Source: a bacterium 210820-DFI.6.37
Lineage (GTDB): Bacteria > Bacillota > Clostridia > Peptostreptococcales > Anaerovoracaceae
NCBI GenBank assembly: GCA_020558355.1
Contig: JAJCKG010000001.1
Location: 186,001 to 250,000, forward strand
Direction: 5' to 3'
DNA: 64,000 nt
Positions within the stretch are counted from its first letter, which is position 1. Each line of letters begins with the position of its first letter. A program made the translations under genes and the position numbers. Under the pieces are notes generated by a model. It worked only from the letters and a program-made list of their open reading frames with translations. It searched no databases and was not told the origin of the DNA. Of this stretch, positions 25,699 through 36,623 are shown in pieces.

Positions 25699-26667
25699 TT
25701 AATCAAATAATTCTTTTTTTATTCCCGCAAACCGCTCCGGCAGCGCCGCGGTGATTTCCCGTCCCCGCAAATATTCCAGCGGAGGCGCGGTCTCATTGAA
25801 CACCAGTCGATAGCTGTGCAGCAGCTGAGTTGTAAGACCAAACCGCGTTTTTACCCTCTGGTTCACCTTTTTGTCGCCATACTTGCTGTCTCCGATAATC
25901 GGATACCCGGCCCGCGCCAAGTGCGCTCTGATCTGATGCGTCCGTCCTGTGACCAGCTCCACCTCCACAAGGGTAAAGCCCCTGGCCTCTTTTATGGGCC
26001 GGACAATCGTTTCCATTGGCTTTCCCATTTCCGAATCGGAAGGAAGGATTCTTATACGATTTTTCTTCTCATCTTTTTCCATTTTATCGGAAAGAATCAG
26101 CGCGTCCTTCAGTTCACCGGACACTATGGTAAGATAAAACTTGCTGAGCCTGCTTTTATCCCGCAGCATGCGGTTCAATTCCTGCAATGACTGGCTGTTT
26201 TTCCCAAAGATAACCAGTCCGGTTGTATTTCGATCCAGCCGGTTAGCCGGTGAAGGCACAAAAACTTTTTCCCTTGCCGGATCGTATTCCCCCTTTTGTC
26301 CCAAATATCCGCACACCTGATTTGCCAGAGTATTTTTCTTTTCTCTCGCGTCCCCATGTGTCAAAAGACCAAAGGGTTTTTCCACTACAAGCAGATTCTC
26401 ATCTTCATAAGCAATACCGAATTGCCTTTTTATCGCAAGCTTTTTTTTAGGCCTGCAATATTCTTTTATTGCGTCTTCACTGATATAAAGCGTCAGCTCG
26501 TCTCCTTCGCAAAGCATCGTTTCTGCCTTTATACGTCTGCCATTTACCTTTACATCTTTGCGAATCAATTTGTAAAGATGGCTCAAAGGCGCGTTTTTCA
26601 AGTATTTTTTTAAAAAACGATCCAGCCGCTGGCCGCTGTCATTTGCCGTGATTGTTAATTTTACCAT
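25699..26667 (-). CDS. RluC/RluD-family 23S rRNA pseudouridine synthase
   Basis: This 322-residue protein has an N-terminal S4 RNA-binding domain (QRLDRFLKKYLKNAPLSHL) and a pseudouridine synthase domain with the catalytic Asp in NRLDRNTTGLVIFGK near residue 140, followed by GRTHQIRAH. It is closest to the RluC/RluD/YjbO group. The exact uridine target is not predictable. It lies 21 bp before the signal peptidase trio. Confidence 0.93.
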   Translation of the reverse strand: MVKLTITANDSGQRLDRFLKKYLKNAPLSHLYKLIRKDVKVNGRRIKAETMLCEGDELTLYISEDAIKEYCRPKKKLAIKRQFGIAYEDENLLVVEKPFGLLTHGDAREKKNTLANQVCGYLGQKGEYDPAREKVFVPSPANRLDRNTTGLVIFGKNSQSLQELNRMLRDKSRLSKFYLTIVSGELKDALILSDKMEKDEKKNRIRILPSDSEMGKPMETIVRPIKEARGFTLVEVELVTGRTHQIRAHLARAGYPIIGDSKYGDKKVNQRVKTRFGLTTQLLHSYRLVFNETAPPLEYLRGREITAALPERFAGIKKELFD

Positions 26668-26807
26668 AAGATTTATTATACTACAAAGTAGATAGAAAAG
26701 TATATAAAATCTGTGAAGAAAATTTCATAAATTAGAGTTTGAGAAACCCCTGGAAATATGATACCCTATAAAAAGAGTGTTTTCGTGTTTTATGGAAGGA
26801 GCTTTTT

Positions 26808-27266
26808 ATGAACAGGATTAAAGATTTTTTTTATAATAAAAATGATGTTATTGTCGCTCTGATCATTCTGGCCGCCGCGGCCTTTATTATCTACCTTCGA
26901 ATCGGCGATATTATGTCCTATCCTGAGACACTGGCTGATTCCTCTGTGATCGACCAGTCCACGCTGGAAAGCACATCGGAATCTTCCGCCACCGTCTCGG
27001 TCACCATACCGGAGGATCCCGACGCCGAAGCTGTTTCAAAAATGCTGGCCGAAGCAGGAGTTGTTTCTTCCGCGTCAGAGTTTCAGGCAGCCTTAAAAAA
27101 ATACAAGCTGGCCGGCAGCATCCAGTCAGGCACAGTACAGATACCTGACGGAGCTTCCACCGAAGAGATCATCGAATTGATCACCGGCCAGAAACCGCAG
27201 CAGGAAACAGAAACGACAAAAAGCACCTCAAAAGCCGCGGAAAAAACTACAGAGGCAACTGAATAA
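26808..27266 (+). CDS. membrane-anchored protein with a lone MltG/YceG LysM-like domain
   Basis: This 152-residue protein has a short cytoplasmic basic segment, one membrane helix (residues 13-28), a Ser/Thr/Glu-rich linker and a domain (VTIPEDPDAEAVSKMLAEAG through TEEIIELITGQ, residues 66-130) that matches the LysM-like substrate-entry domain of endolytic transglycosylase MltG. The catalytic YceG domain is absent. The tail is Thr/Glu/Lys-rich. It probably faces the cell wall and may regulate or bind glycan strands. The stop abuts the stop of the convergent gene with no gap. Confidence 0.78.
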   Translation: MNRIKDFFYNKNDVIVALIILAAAAFIIYLRIGDIMSYPETLADSSVIDQSTLESTSESSATVSVTIPEDPDAEAVSKMLAEAGVVSSASEFQAALKKYKLAGSIQSGTVQIPDGASTEEIIELITGQKPQQETETTKSTSKAAEKTTEATE

Positions 27267-27521
27267 TTACGATTCCAGCAGCGCGATGATTTTTTCAAGT
27301 CGCGCTTTTTGCTGCCCGTTCATACCTGCCGCCAGAGCCCGGATTGCCTGCATCTGCCTTGCGTAAGCCTGCTTATCTTTTTTCAGGATTCCCTTCATTC
27401 TCTTAATTTCCTTTAATATCTCGTCATCGCTTTTTCCCATATATTCTCTTGCCTTTTCCTGGGCTGACTCTTCTGGCAGACCCAGCTGCCGCGCCAGTTC
27501 CATGATCGTTTTATTATCCAT
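27267..27521 (-). CDS. 84-residue helical protein of unknown function
   Basis: The product begins MDNKTIMELARQLGLPEESAQ and is predicted all-helical, with a highly charged centre (EILKEIKRMKGILKKDKQ). It is a small cytoplasmic protein of a kind widespread in Clostridia but uncharacterised. It is convergent with the MltG-like gene, the two stop codons being adjacent at 27264-27269. Confidence 0.7.
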   Translation of the reverse strand: MDNKTIMELARQLGLPEESAQEKAREYMGKSDDEILKEIKRMKGILKKDKQAYARQMQAIRALAAGMNGQQKARLEKIIALLES

Positions 27522-27639
27522 TCATTGACCTACCTTTCTTTATGTCACCGTTATCACATATATATGCGCGCCTTCTGCACAAAGACATTATTTTTTTCAT
27601 ATTATGCTAGTAATTACATGAATTTGGAGGTTACATAAT

Positions 27640-28029
27640 ATGAATCCTTTAGCACTGTTTCTCTTAGCCGCGGCAGCCGGAGGCCGGCGTATGCCCGGAG
27701 GTTTTGACCGCGGTCCGGCTGAAGCCGCGCCGATAAAGCTGGATACCCTGGTAAGCCAGCTGCAGGGCGCTGTAAATACACTGGAAAAAGTAAGTGAACT
27801 GAGCCGTATGGGGAGCAATCTAAACAGCAGTATGGCCGCCGCGCCTGCTTCTTTATCCGCGCCCGCTTCGGGCCATATCCCGGTTTCGGCCGAGGTTATC
27901 CAGGGAACGCAGGAGACATCGGCCCCTCAACCCGCTCCGCCTGCTTTTCCGGGCTTCGATCTGCAGAGCGCTATGCAGACACTCGGCCCTCTGCTTTCTA
28001 TGCTTGGAAACAATCAACCCGCGAAATAA
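27640..28029 (+). CDS. 129-residue Ala/Pro-rich protein of unknown function
   Basis: A good GGAGG site precedes ATG 27640. The product starts MNPLALFLLAAAAGGRR, with a short hydrophobic run, continues with a helical segment LDTLVSQLQGAVNTLEKV, a Ser/Ala/Pro linker, and ends with a hydrophobic helix (FDLQSAMQTLGPLLSMLG). I do not recognise a family. It lies 76 bp upstream of the aldolase gene on the same strand and could be cotranscribed with it. Confidence 0.65.
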   Translation: MNPLALFLLAAAAGGRRMPGGFDRGPAEAAPIKLDTLVSQLQGAVNTLEKVSELSRMGSNLNSSMAAAPASLSAPASGHIPVSAEVIQGTQETSAPQPAPPAFPGFDLQSAMQTLGPLLSMLGNNQPAK

Positions 28030-28105
28030 ATCCATAAAACAGTAGGATTTTCCTGCTAATCGGTGTATAATAATATTGTATGAATCAAAGATTAGGAGGA
28101 TCAAT

Positions 28106-29035
28106 ATGGCTTTAGTGACTACAAAAGAAATGTTTGCAAAGGCATTAAAAAACGATTATGCAATCGGCGCGTTTAATGTTAATAATATGGAAATCATTCA
28201 GGGAATTGTGGAGGCTGCGAAGGCAGAAAACACATCTTTGATTTTACAGGTTTCCGCTGGTGCCAGAAAATACGCGAAACCAGCCTATCTGTTAAAGCTG
28301 GTGGAAGCGGCTATTCTCGACACAGGGCTGGATATCGCCCTTCATTTAGATCACGGAGAGGATTTTGAGATCTGCAAAAAATGTGTGGATGATGGATTCA
28401 CCTCCGTTATGATCGATGGTTCCAAGCATCCTTTTGAAGAAAATATTCGTTTGACAAAAGAAGTTGTAGACTATGCCCACAGCAAAGGCGTTGTTGTGGA
28501 AGCGGAGCTTGGGAAGCTGGCCGGAGTCGAAGACAATGTTAAGGTTGACGCCCGTTCCGCTACATTTACTGTACCGGAGGAAGCTGCTGAATTTGTGGAA
28601 AAAACAGGGGTTGACTCTCTGGCAATCGCTATCGGTACCAGCCATGGCGCATATAAATTCAAAGGCGAGCCTTATCTTGATTTTGAACGGCTTACAAAAA
28701 TCCATAGTCTGATTCCGGATACGCCGCTGGTTCTTCATGGGGCCTCTACAGTACTTCCTGAATTTGTAAAGAAGTGCAATGAATACGGAGGGAATATCCC
28801 TGGCGCGCAGGGCGTTCCTGAAGAGATGATCAAGGAAGCCACAAAACATGGCATCTGCAAGGTTAATATTGATACGGATCTGAGACTGGCAATGACTGCG
28901 GAGGTCAGAAAGTACCTGATCGAGCATCCCGCGGACTTTGACCCTCGTAAATATCTGGGACCCGCAAGAGACGCCATCAAGTCTATGGTGCAGCACAAAA
29001 TCAAAAACGTGCTCAACGCGTCTAATATAAAATAA
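28106..29035 (+). CDS. fba: class II fructose-1,6-bisphosphate aldolase
   Basis: This 309-residue glycolytic enzyme starts at 28106, 6 nt after AGGAGG. Zinc ligands lie in HLDHGED and in the loop containing LHGAST, and the phosphate-binding AIGTSHGAYKF motif is present. It interconverts fructose-1,6-bisphosphate with glyceraldehyde-3-phosphate and dihydroxyacetone phosphate. A TATAAT box at about 28070 and a strong downstream terminator suggest it is largely transcribed on its own. Confidence 0.96.
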   Translation: MALVTTKEMFAKALKNDYAIGAFNVNNMEIIQGIVEAAKAENTSLILQVSAGARKYAKPAYLLKLVEAAILDTGLDIALHLDHGEDFEICKKCVDDGFTSVMIDGSKHPFEENIRLTKEVVDYAHSKGVVVEAELGKLAGVEDNVKVDARSATFTVPEEAAEFVEKTGVDSLAIAIGTSHGAYKFKGEPYLDFERLTKIHSLIPDTPLVLHGASTVLPEFVKKCNEYGGNIPGAQGVPEEMIKEATKHGICKVNIDTDLRLAMTAEVRKYLIEHPADFDPRKYLGPARDAIKSMVQHKIKNVLNASNIK

Positions 29036-29084
29036 TCCGCTTTATCAGCGACAGGTCATTTCCATAAAAGCTATGTCAGAATTT

Positions 29085-29113
29085 AAAAGGGCGCCTTTTC
29101 CAGCGCCCTTTTT
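29085..29113. terminator. bidirectional terminator between fba and pncB
   Basis: The arms AAAAGGGCGC and GCGCCCTTTTT separated by TTTTCCA give T-runs on both strands, serving the convergent fba and nicotinate phosphoribosyltransferase genes. Confidence 0.88.
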
Positions 29114-29129
29114 GGTTGTTTATATTATT

Positions 29130-30563
29130 TTATAACTGATTATATTCCTCAATAAGCCGATTCTTCATTTCCCACAGCTCTTTCGACAGGTCCACATAAT
29201 AAATCTGCGGTTTTTCAAGACGAAGCGTTTCTTCCCACAGCGTATTGACCTGCTGCCTGCAGTAATCTCTGATTGCGTCGATCGAAGGACTCTGATAAAT
29301 GCAGTTTCCCTTATCAAACACCTGCACTCTCAGATTTCTCACATAAAAATTATTCAGCTTCTTTCTCTTCCATACGGCCCTCGGATCAAAGATCTCATAA
29401 TCATCGCCTTCCGGAATCGCTTCTCCATCCAGGGTGATCACATCCGCAATCGCCTTGTGGCTGTCCTTATCAAAGAGACGATAAACTGTTTTGAAGCCGG
29501 GGTTCGTAATCTTTTCAACATTCTCGCTGATTTTGATTTTTGGAATCATCACGCCGTCTTTTTCCAGCGCGGACAGCTTATACACCCCGCCGAATACCGG
29601 CTCGGACTTGGCGGTAATAAGTCTCTCACCCACGCCAAAGGAATCAATGCAGGCTCCTTCCACAATAATATCCTGGATAATATATTCGTCCAGGGAATTG
29701 GAAACAACGATCTTGCAGTCCTCATGCCCCGCTTCATCCAGCATTTTCCTCGCCTGCTTTGTCAGATAAGCCACATCACCGCTGTCAATGCGGATCCCTT
29801 TATTTTTCGGTTTTAATTCATCGAAAACCCGAATCGCCGAAGGAACTCCTGATTTTAATACATTGTAGGTATCAACCAGCAGTGTGCAGTTCTCCGGATA
29901 AATTTCCGCGTATTTGCGGAACGCCTCATATTCATTTGGGAACATCTGGACCCAGCTGTGGGCCATTGTACCCAAGGCCGCCACGCCATAATCCCGATCA
30001 GCTATCGCGCATGCGGTTCCCGCACAGCCTCCGATATACGCAGCTCTCGCTCCATATATCGCAGCCGAGCCGCCGTGAGCGCGCCGCGTTCCGAATTCCA
30101 TAACTGGTCTGCCGCCTGCCGCTCTTACGATCCTGCTGGCCTTGGTCGCAATCAGGCTCTGATGGTTGAGCAGAAGAAGAATCATGGTTTCTACAAACTG
30201 CGCCTGAATCACCGGTCCTCTTACCGTCAGCATGGGTTCACCCGGAAAAATAGGTGTTCCCTCTGGAATCGCCCATACATCACACACAAATTTAAAATCG
30301 CCCAGATATTCTAAAAAACGCTCGCTGAAAATACGCTTTCCTCTCAGATATTCAATATCCTCTTCTGTAAATTCCAGGCTGTTTAAATAGTTTATAACCT
30401 GTTCCAGCCCCGCCATAATCGCATATCCGCCTTCATCGGGAATTTTTCTGAAAAACATATCAAAGTAGGCGATATCATCTGCCATATCCGATTCAAAATA
30501 ACCGTTTGCCATAGTTATTTCATAAAAATCGGTGAGCATAGTCAGGTTCAGTTTCTCAATCAT
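29130..30563 (-). CDS. pncB: nicotinate phosphoribosyltransferase
   Basis: The 477-residue enzyme converts nicotinate and PRPP to nicotinate mononucleotide in the NAD salvage pathway. Family motifs include FFRKIPDEGGYAIMAG, EFGTRRAHG (active-site region with Arg/His), RIDSGDVAYL and SNSLDEY. The start codon overlaps the stop of the EamA gene (TGATG), indicating translational coupling. Confidence 0.95.
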   Translation of the reverse strand: MIEKLNLTMLTDFYEITMANGYFESDMADDIAYFDMFFRKIPDEGGYAIMAGLEQVINYLNSLEFTEEDIEYLRGKRIFSERFLEYLGDFKFVCDVWAIPEGTPIFPGEPMLTVRGPVIQAQFVETMILLLLNHQSLIATKASRIVRAAGGRPVMEFGTRRAHGGSAAIYGARAAYIGGCAGTACAIADRDYGVAALGTMAHSWVQMFPNEYEAFRKYAEIYPENCTLLVDTYNVLKSGVPSAIRVFDELKPKNKGIRIDSGDVAYLTKQARKMLDEAGHEDCKIVVSNSLDEYIIQDIIVEGACIDSFGVGERLITAKSEPVFGGVYKLSALEKDGVMIPKIKISENVEKITNPGFKTVYRLFDKDSHKAIADVITLDGEAIPEGDDYEIFDPRAVWKRKKLNNFYVRNLRVQVFDKGNCIYQSPSIDAIRDYCRQQVNTLWEETLRLEKPQIYYVDLSKELWEMKNRLIEEYNQL

Positions 30564-31489
30564 CAGGATAGTTCCTCCATTTTTCCTTTCTCTTTAATAA
30601 CGACACAGGCTGACGCAATCACAACGATACCTCCCGCAAGCTGCAATCCTGAAATCGATTCATTCAGCAAAAGCCATCCGAAAAAAGTGCTTGTAACCGG
30701 CAGAAAGTTAGAGAACAGCGCTGTAGATGTAGGTCCCAGTACATGCAGCGACCGGACTGTAATCATAAAACCCACTCCCGCATTTACTAAACCGAGATAT
30801 ATTATACCACCAATTACAGTCGGTGTAAAAGACTGAAGCGGAGGCATAGTATGTATCGCGTATGGAAGGGTCAGAAGCGCCGTACAGATCAACTGAGTGC
30901 AGGTCAAAGTGATACTGCTGTACCGTTCGTGAAGAGACGCGGTAAGGAAGTTATAAGCGTTCCACGAAAATACCGCGCCAAAAGCCAGAAGATATCCGAT
31001 AATACGTCCCTGAAACAGCAGTTCAAAATCCACACCGATAATCAGCGCGACACCAAAAATACATACAGCAACACCGATGACCATCGCCCTTGTGGCTTTC
31101 TGCTTGTACAGGATCCTTTCAATAATAATCGAAAGCGCCGGAACAAAAGCAAGTACAATCGTAATCAGTGAGACCGGTATATAGTCCATTGCGGAGTATT
31201 CGCATAAATAATACAGAATTTCACCAAAGATCGAACAGAGAATAAAAACTGGGATATCCTTTTTCCGCACGATACCTTTTCTGTCCGTTTTCATTTTGAT
31301 GGATAAAACCAGCGTCAAACCAATTGCGTATTTTAAAAATAACAGAGTCAGAGGCTGAAGAAGCTCCAGCGCGTGTTTTGCGATAACATAGTCAAACCCC
31401 CAGGCAGTAACCAGAAAAGCCATCAGTATATAAGTCAGGATTTTTTCTTTCTTATGTCTTTTTTCTTTTTCCCCGCTTTCATGGCTCAT
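30563..31489 (-). CDS. EamA-family (DMT superfamily) transporter
   Basis: This protein of about 308 residues has ten predicted membrane segments in two EamA repeats (AWGFDYVIAKHALELL and NAYNFLTASLHERYSS start the halves). The start is uncertain. The ATG at 31489 gives MSHESGEK and a normal length, but in-frame TTG codons upstream, one overlapping the uvrA stop at 31606, are possible. It follows uvrA and is coupled to pncB. DMT carriers export metabolites or take up cofactors; transport of a pyridine compound is a guess from context. Confidence 0.85.
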   Translation of the reverse strand: MSHESGEKEKRHKKEKILTYILMAFLVTAWGFDYVIAKHALELLQPLTLLFLKYAIGLTLVLSIKMKTDRKGIVRKKDIPVFILCSIFGEILYYLCEYSAMDYIPVSLITIVLAFVPALSIIIERILYKQKATRAMVIGVAVCIFGVALIIGVDFELLFQGRIIGYLLAFGAVFSWNAYNFLTASLHERYSSITLTCTQLICTALLTLPYAIHTMPPLQSFTPTVIGGIIYLGLVNAGVGFMITVRSLHVLGPTSTALFSNFLPVTSTFFGWLLLNESISGLQLAGGIVVIASACVVIKEKGKMEELS

Positions 31490-31602
31490 CTGTATTTTAT
31501 TTTCCGTACACAAAATTTCACCTTCTTTAATTACGTTTCCCAAAGAATGCTGTTTAATACCTATTTTACATCGGCAGATGAAAGGTTGTAAAGGGTTATT
31601 GC

Positions 31603-34437
31603 TCAAAGCAGCTTCTTTAAAAACTGACCCGTATAAGAGCCCTCTGCCTCTGCCACTTCTTCCGGCGTTCCCTGAGCCACAATGGTTCCGCCCCGAAAAC
31701 CGCCGTCCGGTCCCAGATCGATAATATGATCCGCCCGCTTAATCACATCCAGATTATGTTCGATAACCACCACTGTATTCCCCGCGTCTACCAGAGTGTC
31801 CAACACCTGAAGCAGCTTGTCCACATCGGCAAAGTGCAGTCCGGTGGTAGGCTCATCCAGAATATACAGTGTCTTTCCTGTGCTTCGTTTGGAAAGCTCC
31901 GAAGCCAGCTTGATCCTCTGCGCCTCCCCGCCGGAAAGCTGGGTGGAAGGCTGCCCCAGTTTGATATATCCAAGGCCTACTTGCTCCAGTGTTTCCAGCT
32001 GCCTGGAAATAGTAGGGATATTTTTGAAAAATTCCAGAGCTTCCGAAACATTCATATCCAGAACATCGTAAATGCTCTTTCCCTTGTATTTCACTTCTAA
32101 TGTTTCCCTGTTATATCGTCTGCCCTTGCATACCTCACATGGAACATACACATCCGGCAGAAAATGCATCTCGATTTTAATAATCCCATCTCCGCTGCAG
32201 GCTTCACAACGTCCTCCTTTTACATTAAAGCTGAACCTGCCCTTTTCATAACCCCTGAGCTTTGCCTCCGGAACCTGAGCAAACAAATCTCGTATTGCCG
32301 TAAAAACTCCTGTGTACGTAGCGGGGTTCGAACGAGGGGTCCTTCCGATGGGCGATTGGTTGATATCGATCACTTTGTCGATGTTTTCGATTCCCTCAAT
32401 CTTTTTATAGACTCCAGCCCTCTGTTTCAGGCCATTTGTTTCAGCGGCCACACCTTTATACAGGATCTCATTGACCAGACTGCTTTTCCCGGAGCCGGAC
32501 ACGCCTGTGACACACACCAGCTTTCCCAGCGGAAAATCCACGTTGATTTTCCGAAGATTATTTTCAGCCGCGCCCTTCACTTTGATATACAGACCATTTC
32601 CTTCCCTACGTTTTTCCGGTATCCGGATTTTTCTCGCCCCGGAAAGATACTGGCCGGTTATGGAGCGTTTGCACTTTTTGATATCCTCCACAGTTCCCTG
32701 AGCTACCAGCTCGCCGCCGTGAACTCCGGCCTCTGGTCCGATATCAATGATATGATCTGCCGCGTACATGGTATCCTCATCATGCTCTACTACAATCAGA
32801 GTGTTCCCGATATCCGTCAGGTTCCGCAGGGTCGCCAGCAGCTTTTCATTATCCTTTTGATGAAGACCGATACTCGGCTCATCCAGAATATATAGCACGC
32901 CCACCAGGCTGGAGCCAATCTGAGTCGCCAGACGAATCCGCTGTGATTCGCCCCCTGAAAGGGTTCCTGATGATCTGGAAAGCGTCAGATAATCCAGCCC
33001 CACATCGATTAGAAATTGAAGACGCGCTTTAATCTCCTTCAGAATCTGATTGGCGATGATTTCCTGCTTTTCTGTAAGCTCCAGTCCTTGTACGAATTCC
33101 AGAGCTTCTCTTACAGACAGATCACAAAACTGAGCAATATTCAGTCCCCCTACAGTAACGGCCAGCACTTCCGGCCTGAGCCGCTTTCCCTTGCAGGTTT
33201 CGCATGGGCTGACCGTCATATACTTGCGCATTCTTTCTTTAATAAAATCCGAATTGGTTTCCCGATAACGCCGTTCCAGATTATTAATGACGCCTTCAAA
33301 AGGGTGATCCCGATAGGACTCAGAGCCATTGTTCCTGCTCTTATAATAGTATTTCAGATGTCGTTTTCCTGTGCCGTACAGTAATTCCTGTTTGAATTTT
33401 TTCGGCAGATCCTTGTACGGCGTATTAATGTCTACGCCATGATATTCTGCCAGAGCGTCGATCATCTGCCGGTAAAACCCGGAAAATTCCATTGACGCAA
33501 AAATGGTAGAAAGACAGCCTTGCGGAATGCTCTTTTCCTGCGCTGTAATAATCAAATCCGGATCAATCCGTTCATTGAACCCCAGTCCGTTGCAATCCGG
33601 ACACGCGCCAAACGGATTGTTAAAGGAAAACACGCGGGGTTCCAGCTCCGCAATGCTTACTCCGTGTTCCGGGCAGGCCAGACTCGTGCTGAAAATCCGG
33701 TCTTCCTCCTTATCCGCCCGCTGTATATGAGCCACGACCAGACCGTCTCCGTGGGAGATAGCCAGCTCACACGCTTCTGACAGCCTTCCTTCCGCCCCCG
33801 GCTTGACGATGATCCGGTCCACTACAATTTCTATAATATGCTTTTGCTGTTTTTCTAATTTTACTTCCTCTTCGTTGATTTGGATGATCTCGCCATCGAT
33901 TCTGGCCCGGGTAAACCCCTCCTTCCGAATACGTTCAATGATCTTCTCATGCTCGCCTTTTCTCTGGCGCACTACCGGCGCCAGCATAGTCAGACGTGTT
34001 CCTTCCCCCAACGCCATCAGTGTATCCACGATCTGATCCACAGACTGACTGGAAATCTCCTTTCCGCACACCGGGCAATGAGGCAGACCGATACGGGCAT
34101 ACATCAGCCTGAGATAATCATAGATTTCTGTGACTGTCCCCACTGTAGAACGCGGATTTTTGCTGGTAGTCTTCTGATCGATGGAGATTGCCGGAGAAAG
34201 CCCTTCAATATAATCCACATTTGGTTTTTCCATCTGCCCCAGGAACTGCCGGGCATAGGCGGACAGACTTTCCACATACCTGCGCTGTCCCTCCGCGTAG
34301 ATTGTATCAAACGCCAGCGAAGATTTTCCTGATCCGGAAAGTCCAGTCAGCACCACCATCTGATCTCTCGGTATAGTGACATCGATACCCTTTAAATTGT
34401 TTTCATTTGCTCCTTTGATATAAATATCTTTTGCCAT
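31603..34437 (-). CDS. uvrA: excinuclease ABC subunit A
   Basis: This is a full-length UvrA (944 residues) with two ABC ATPase halves. Walker A motifs are [14 protein letters not shown] near residue 35 and [13 protein letters not shown] near residue 640; signature motifs are LSGGESQRI and LSGGEAQRI. CxxC zinc modules include CPVCGKE, CPDCNG and CEACSG. UvrA scans DNA and loads UvrB at lesions. The gene follows uvrB by 12 bp and shares its SOS-controlled promoter. Confidence 0.98.
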   Translation of the reverse strand: MAKDIYIKGANENNLKGIDVTIPRDQMVVLTGLSGSGKSSLAFDTIYAEGQRRYVESLSAYARQFLGQMEKPNVDYIEGLSPAISIDQKTTSKNPRSTVGTVTEIYDYLRLMYARIGLPHCPVCGKEISSQSVDQIVDTLMALGEGTRLTMLAPVVRQRKGEHEKIIERIRKEGFTRARIDGEIIQINEEEVKLEKQQKHIIEIVVDRIIVKPGAEGRLSEACELAISHGDGLVVAHIQRADKEEDRIFSTSLACPEHGVSIAELEPRVFSFNNPFGACPDCNGLGFNERIDPDLIITAQEKSIPQGCLSTIFASMEFSGFYRQMIDALAEYHGVDINTPYKDLPKKFKQELLYGTGKRHLKYYYKSRNNGSESYRDHPFEGVINNLERRYRETNSDFIKERMRKYMTVSPCETCKGKRLRPEVLAVTVGGLNIAQFCDLSVREALEFVQGLELTEKQEIIANQILKEIKARLQFLIDVGLDYLTLSRSSGTLSGGESQRIRLATQIGSSLVGVLYILDEPSIGLHQKDNEKLLATLRNLTDIGNTLIVVEHDEDTMYAADHIIDIGPEAGVHGGELVAQGTVEDIKKCKRSITGQYLSGARKIRIPEKRREGNGLYIKVKGAAENNLRKINVDFPLGKLVCVTGVSGSGKSSLVNEILYKGVAAETNGLKQRAGVYKKIEGIENIDKVIDINQSPIGRTPRSNPATYTGVFTAIRDLFAQVPEAKLRGYEKGRFSFNVKGGRCEACSGDGIIKIEMHFLPDVYVPCEVCKGRRYNRETLEVKYKGKSIYDVLDMNVSEALEFFKNIPTISRQLETLEQVGLGYIKLGQPSTQLSGGEAQRIKLASELSKRSTGKTLYILDEPTTGLHFADVDKLLQVLDTLVDAGNTVVVIEHNLDVIKRADHIIDLGPDGGFRGGTIVAQGTPEEVAEAEGSYTGQFLKKLL

Positions 34438-34449
34438 TGTTTATCCTCG

Positions 34450-36432
34450 TTATAGTTTTACTTTATATTCAAAAATCTGGTCTCGAAGCATGGCCGCCCG
34501 TTCAAACTGCAGGTCGGAAGCCGCCTGCTTCATCTCTTTCTCCAGTTTTTTGATGTATTCCTTCAACTCTTTTTTTGTCAGCTCCAAAGGACTCTTTCCC
34601 TGATACTGTGTTTCGTCCTCCGCCGCTTTTGTCGCTTCGATTACAGCGCGTACTGATTTTTTAATGGTCTTTGGCGTAATACCATGCTCCTGGTTATACG
34701 CGTCCTGGACGCTCCGCCGCCGTTGGGTCTCCTCAATGGAAACCTTCATCGCGGGGCTGATACTGTCCGCGTACATAATGACCCTGCCCTCCGCGTGGCG
34801 CGCGGCTCGCCCAATAGTCTGGATCAGTGAAGTTTCAGTACGCAGGAAGCCTTCTTTATCCGCGTCCAGAATCGCTACCAGAGAGACCTCCGGAATATCC
34901 AGTCCTTCTCGCAGCAAATTGATTCCCACAAGAACATCGAAGACATCCATACGCAGATCCCGCAGAATCTCCATTCTCTCCAGAGTATCCACCTCGGAGT
35001 GAAGATATCGGACGCGGACCCCCGCGTTTTTCAGATAGTCCGTAAGGCTTTCCGCCATTTTCTTCGTCAGGGTTGTTATAAGAACTTTTTCTCCCTTCTC
35101 TGTGGTTTTATTGATTTCTCCAATAAGATGGTCGATCTGTCCCTCACTTTTCCGGACCTGGATTTTCGGATCCAAAAGACCGGTAGGCCGGATCACCTGC
35201 TCAGCTGTGATACCGCCGCTCTGCTCTTTTTCATAAGGCCCTGGTGTCGCGCTGACATAGATACACTGCTTTGCCATTCCCTGAAATTCCTCAAACTGAA
35301 GCGGCCGGTTATCCAGCGCGGAAGGGAGTCGAAAGCCGTATTCCACCAAAGAGCTTTTCCGCGACCGGTCTCCGGCATACATAGCCCGCAACTGGGGCAG
35401 CATGACGTGAGACTCATCAATCATAATAAGAAAATCATCCGGGAAGTAGTCGATCAACGTATACGGTCGAGTACCCGCCGGCAGTCCGTTAAGGTGTCTG
35501 GAATAATTCTCCACGCCTTTGCAGCTACCGATCTCCCGCAGCATTTCAATATCATATCTAGTACGCTGCTCGATCCGCTGGGCTTCCAGCAGCTTCCCCC
35601 GATCCTTGAACCACTGGATCCGTTCATCCATTTCTTTGGTTATGGTAAGCGCTGCCTGCTCGATCTTTTCTTTTGTTGTAACATAATGGGACGCCGGATA
35701 AACGGCCACATGGTTTCGCAGACCGATAATTTCTCCGGTCACCGGATTGATCTCTTTTATGGTCTCCACTTCGTCGCCGAACAGCTCCACCCGAACCGCG
35801 TTTTCCGCGCCGGCCGGATAAATATCGATGACATCTCCCCGTACCCGAAAAGTCCCTCTGGTGAATCCCATATCGTTGCGGGTATACTGAATATCTACCA
35901 GCCTTCTCAGAATATCCTGCCGGTCCTTTTCCATACCGGGGCGCAGGGACAGCACCTGGTTTTCATAGTCCACCGGACTTCCCAGGCCGTAAATACAGGA
36001 AACGCTGGCGACGATAATCACATCGCTTCGCTCTGATAAAGCCGCCGTAGCCGAATGGCGCAGCTTTTCGATTTCTTCGTTGATATCGGAATCTTTTTCA
36101 ATGTATGTGTCAGTAGAAGGCACATACGCCTCCGGCTGATAATAATCATAGTAGGATACAAAATATTCCACCGCGTTCTCAGGAAAAAATTCTTTAAACT
36201 CTCCGTGAAGCTGCGCGGCCAGAGTCTTGTTGTGGGAAATGACCAGCGTTGGCTTTTGAACCTTCTGAATAATATTTGCCATAGTGAAGGTTTTACCGGA
36301 CCCTGTAACGCCCATCAGTGTCTGATGCTTTTTCCCTTCCAGTACGCCTCGGGCCAGCGTTTCAATCGCCTGAGGCTGATCCCCCATAGGCTGGTATTCG
36401 GATGCAATTTTAAAGAGTCTCTCCTCTCGCAT
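34450..36432 (-). CDS. uvrB: excinuclease ABC subunit B
   Basis: The 660-residue helicase-like damage-verification subunit has Walker [14 protein letters not shown], the beta-hairpin region with the [10 protein letters not shown] motif, DESH, helicase motif [11 protein letters not shown], and a C-terminal UVR motif for UvrC contact ([22 protein letters not shown] region). It starts behind GGAGGAAACG and is first in the uvrBA transcript. A LexA-type box just upstream indicates SOS induction. Confidence 0.98.
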   Translation of the reverse strand: MREERLFKIASEYQPMGDQPQAIETLARGVLEGKKHQTLMGVTGSGKTFTMANIIQKVQKPTLVISHNKTLAAQLHGEFKEFFPENAVEYFVSYYDYYQPEAYVPSTDTYIEKDSDINEEIEKLRHSATAALSERSDVIIVASVSCIYGLGSPVDYENQVLSLRPGMEKDRQDILRRLVDIQYTRNDMGFTRGTFRVRGDVIDIYPAGAENAVRVELFGDEVETIKEINPVTGEIIGLRNHVAVYPASHYVTTKEKIEQAALTITKEMDERIQWFKDRGKLLEAQRIEQRTRYDIEMLREIGSCKGVENYSRHLNGLPAGTRPYTLIDYFPDDFLIMIDESHVMLPQLRAMYAGDRSRKSSLVEYGFRLPSALDNRPLQFEEFQGMAKQCIYVSATPGPYEKEQSGGITAEQVIRPTGLLDPKIQVRKSEGQIDHLIGEINKTTEKGEKVLITTLTKKMAESLTDYLKNAGVRVRYLHSEVDTLERMEILRDLRMDVFDVLVGINLLREGLDIPEVSLVAILDADKEGFLRTETSLIQTIGRAARHAEGRVIMYADSISPAMKVSIEETQRRRSVQDAYNQEHGITPKTIKKSVRAVIEATKAAEDETQYQGKSPLELTKKELKEYIKKLEKEMKQAASDLQFERAAMLRDQIFEYKVKL

Positions 36433-36476
36433 TTATCGTTTCCTCCTTCATGATGGACAATTCATACTCGTCTTTT

Positions 36477-36505
36477 ATTCTAGCACAAAGGAGAAAAAAT
36501 GTACA
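36477..36505 (-). promoter_or_regulatory. sigma-A promoter of uvrBA
   Basis: On the minus strand TGTACA (-35) and TAGAAT (-10) are separated by 17 bp. The LexA-type box ends 9 bp upstream of the -35. Confidence 0.65.
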
Positions 36506-36513
36506 GGAAAAAG

Positions 36514-36525
36514 GAACGTTTGTTC
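36514..36525. promoter_or_regulatory. LexA (SOS) operator upstream of uvrB
   Basis: GAACGTTTGTTC fits the Gram-positive SOS box GAAC-N4-GTTC exactly and lies 82 bp upstream of the uvrB ATG, next to the -35 element. Confidence 0.85.
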
Positions 36526-36623
36526 TTCATTTTTTTACAATTCAGCTTTTAATCTCTTTCTTTTTGTGATATAATAAATTACTTGTATGTTACTAATTTG
36601 CACCAGGAAAGGAGTTATTTCAA

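Noticed and set aside
31490..31606. N-terminal extension of the EamA transporter from a TTG overlapping uvrA
   Set aside because: The added 39 residues do not resemble the family and would place a hydrophilic extension before the first helix. A start at 31489 is more likely, but this is not certain.
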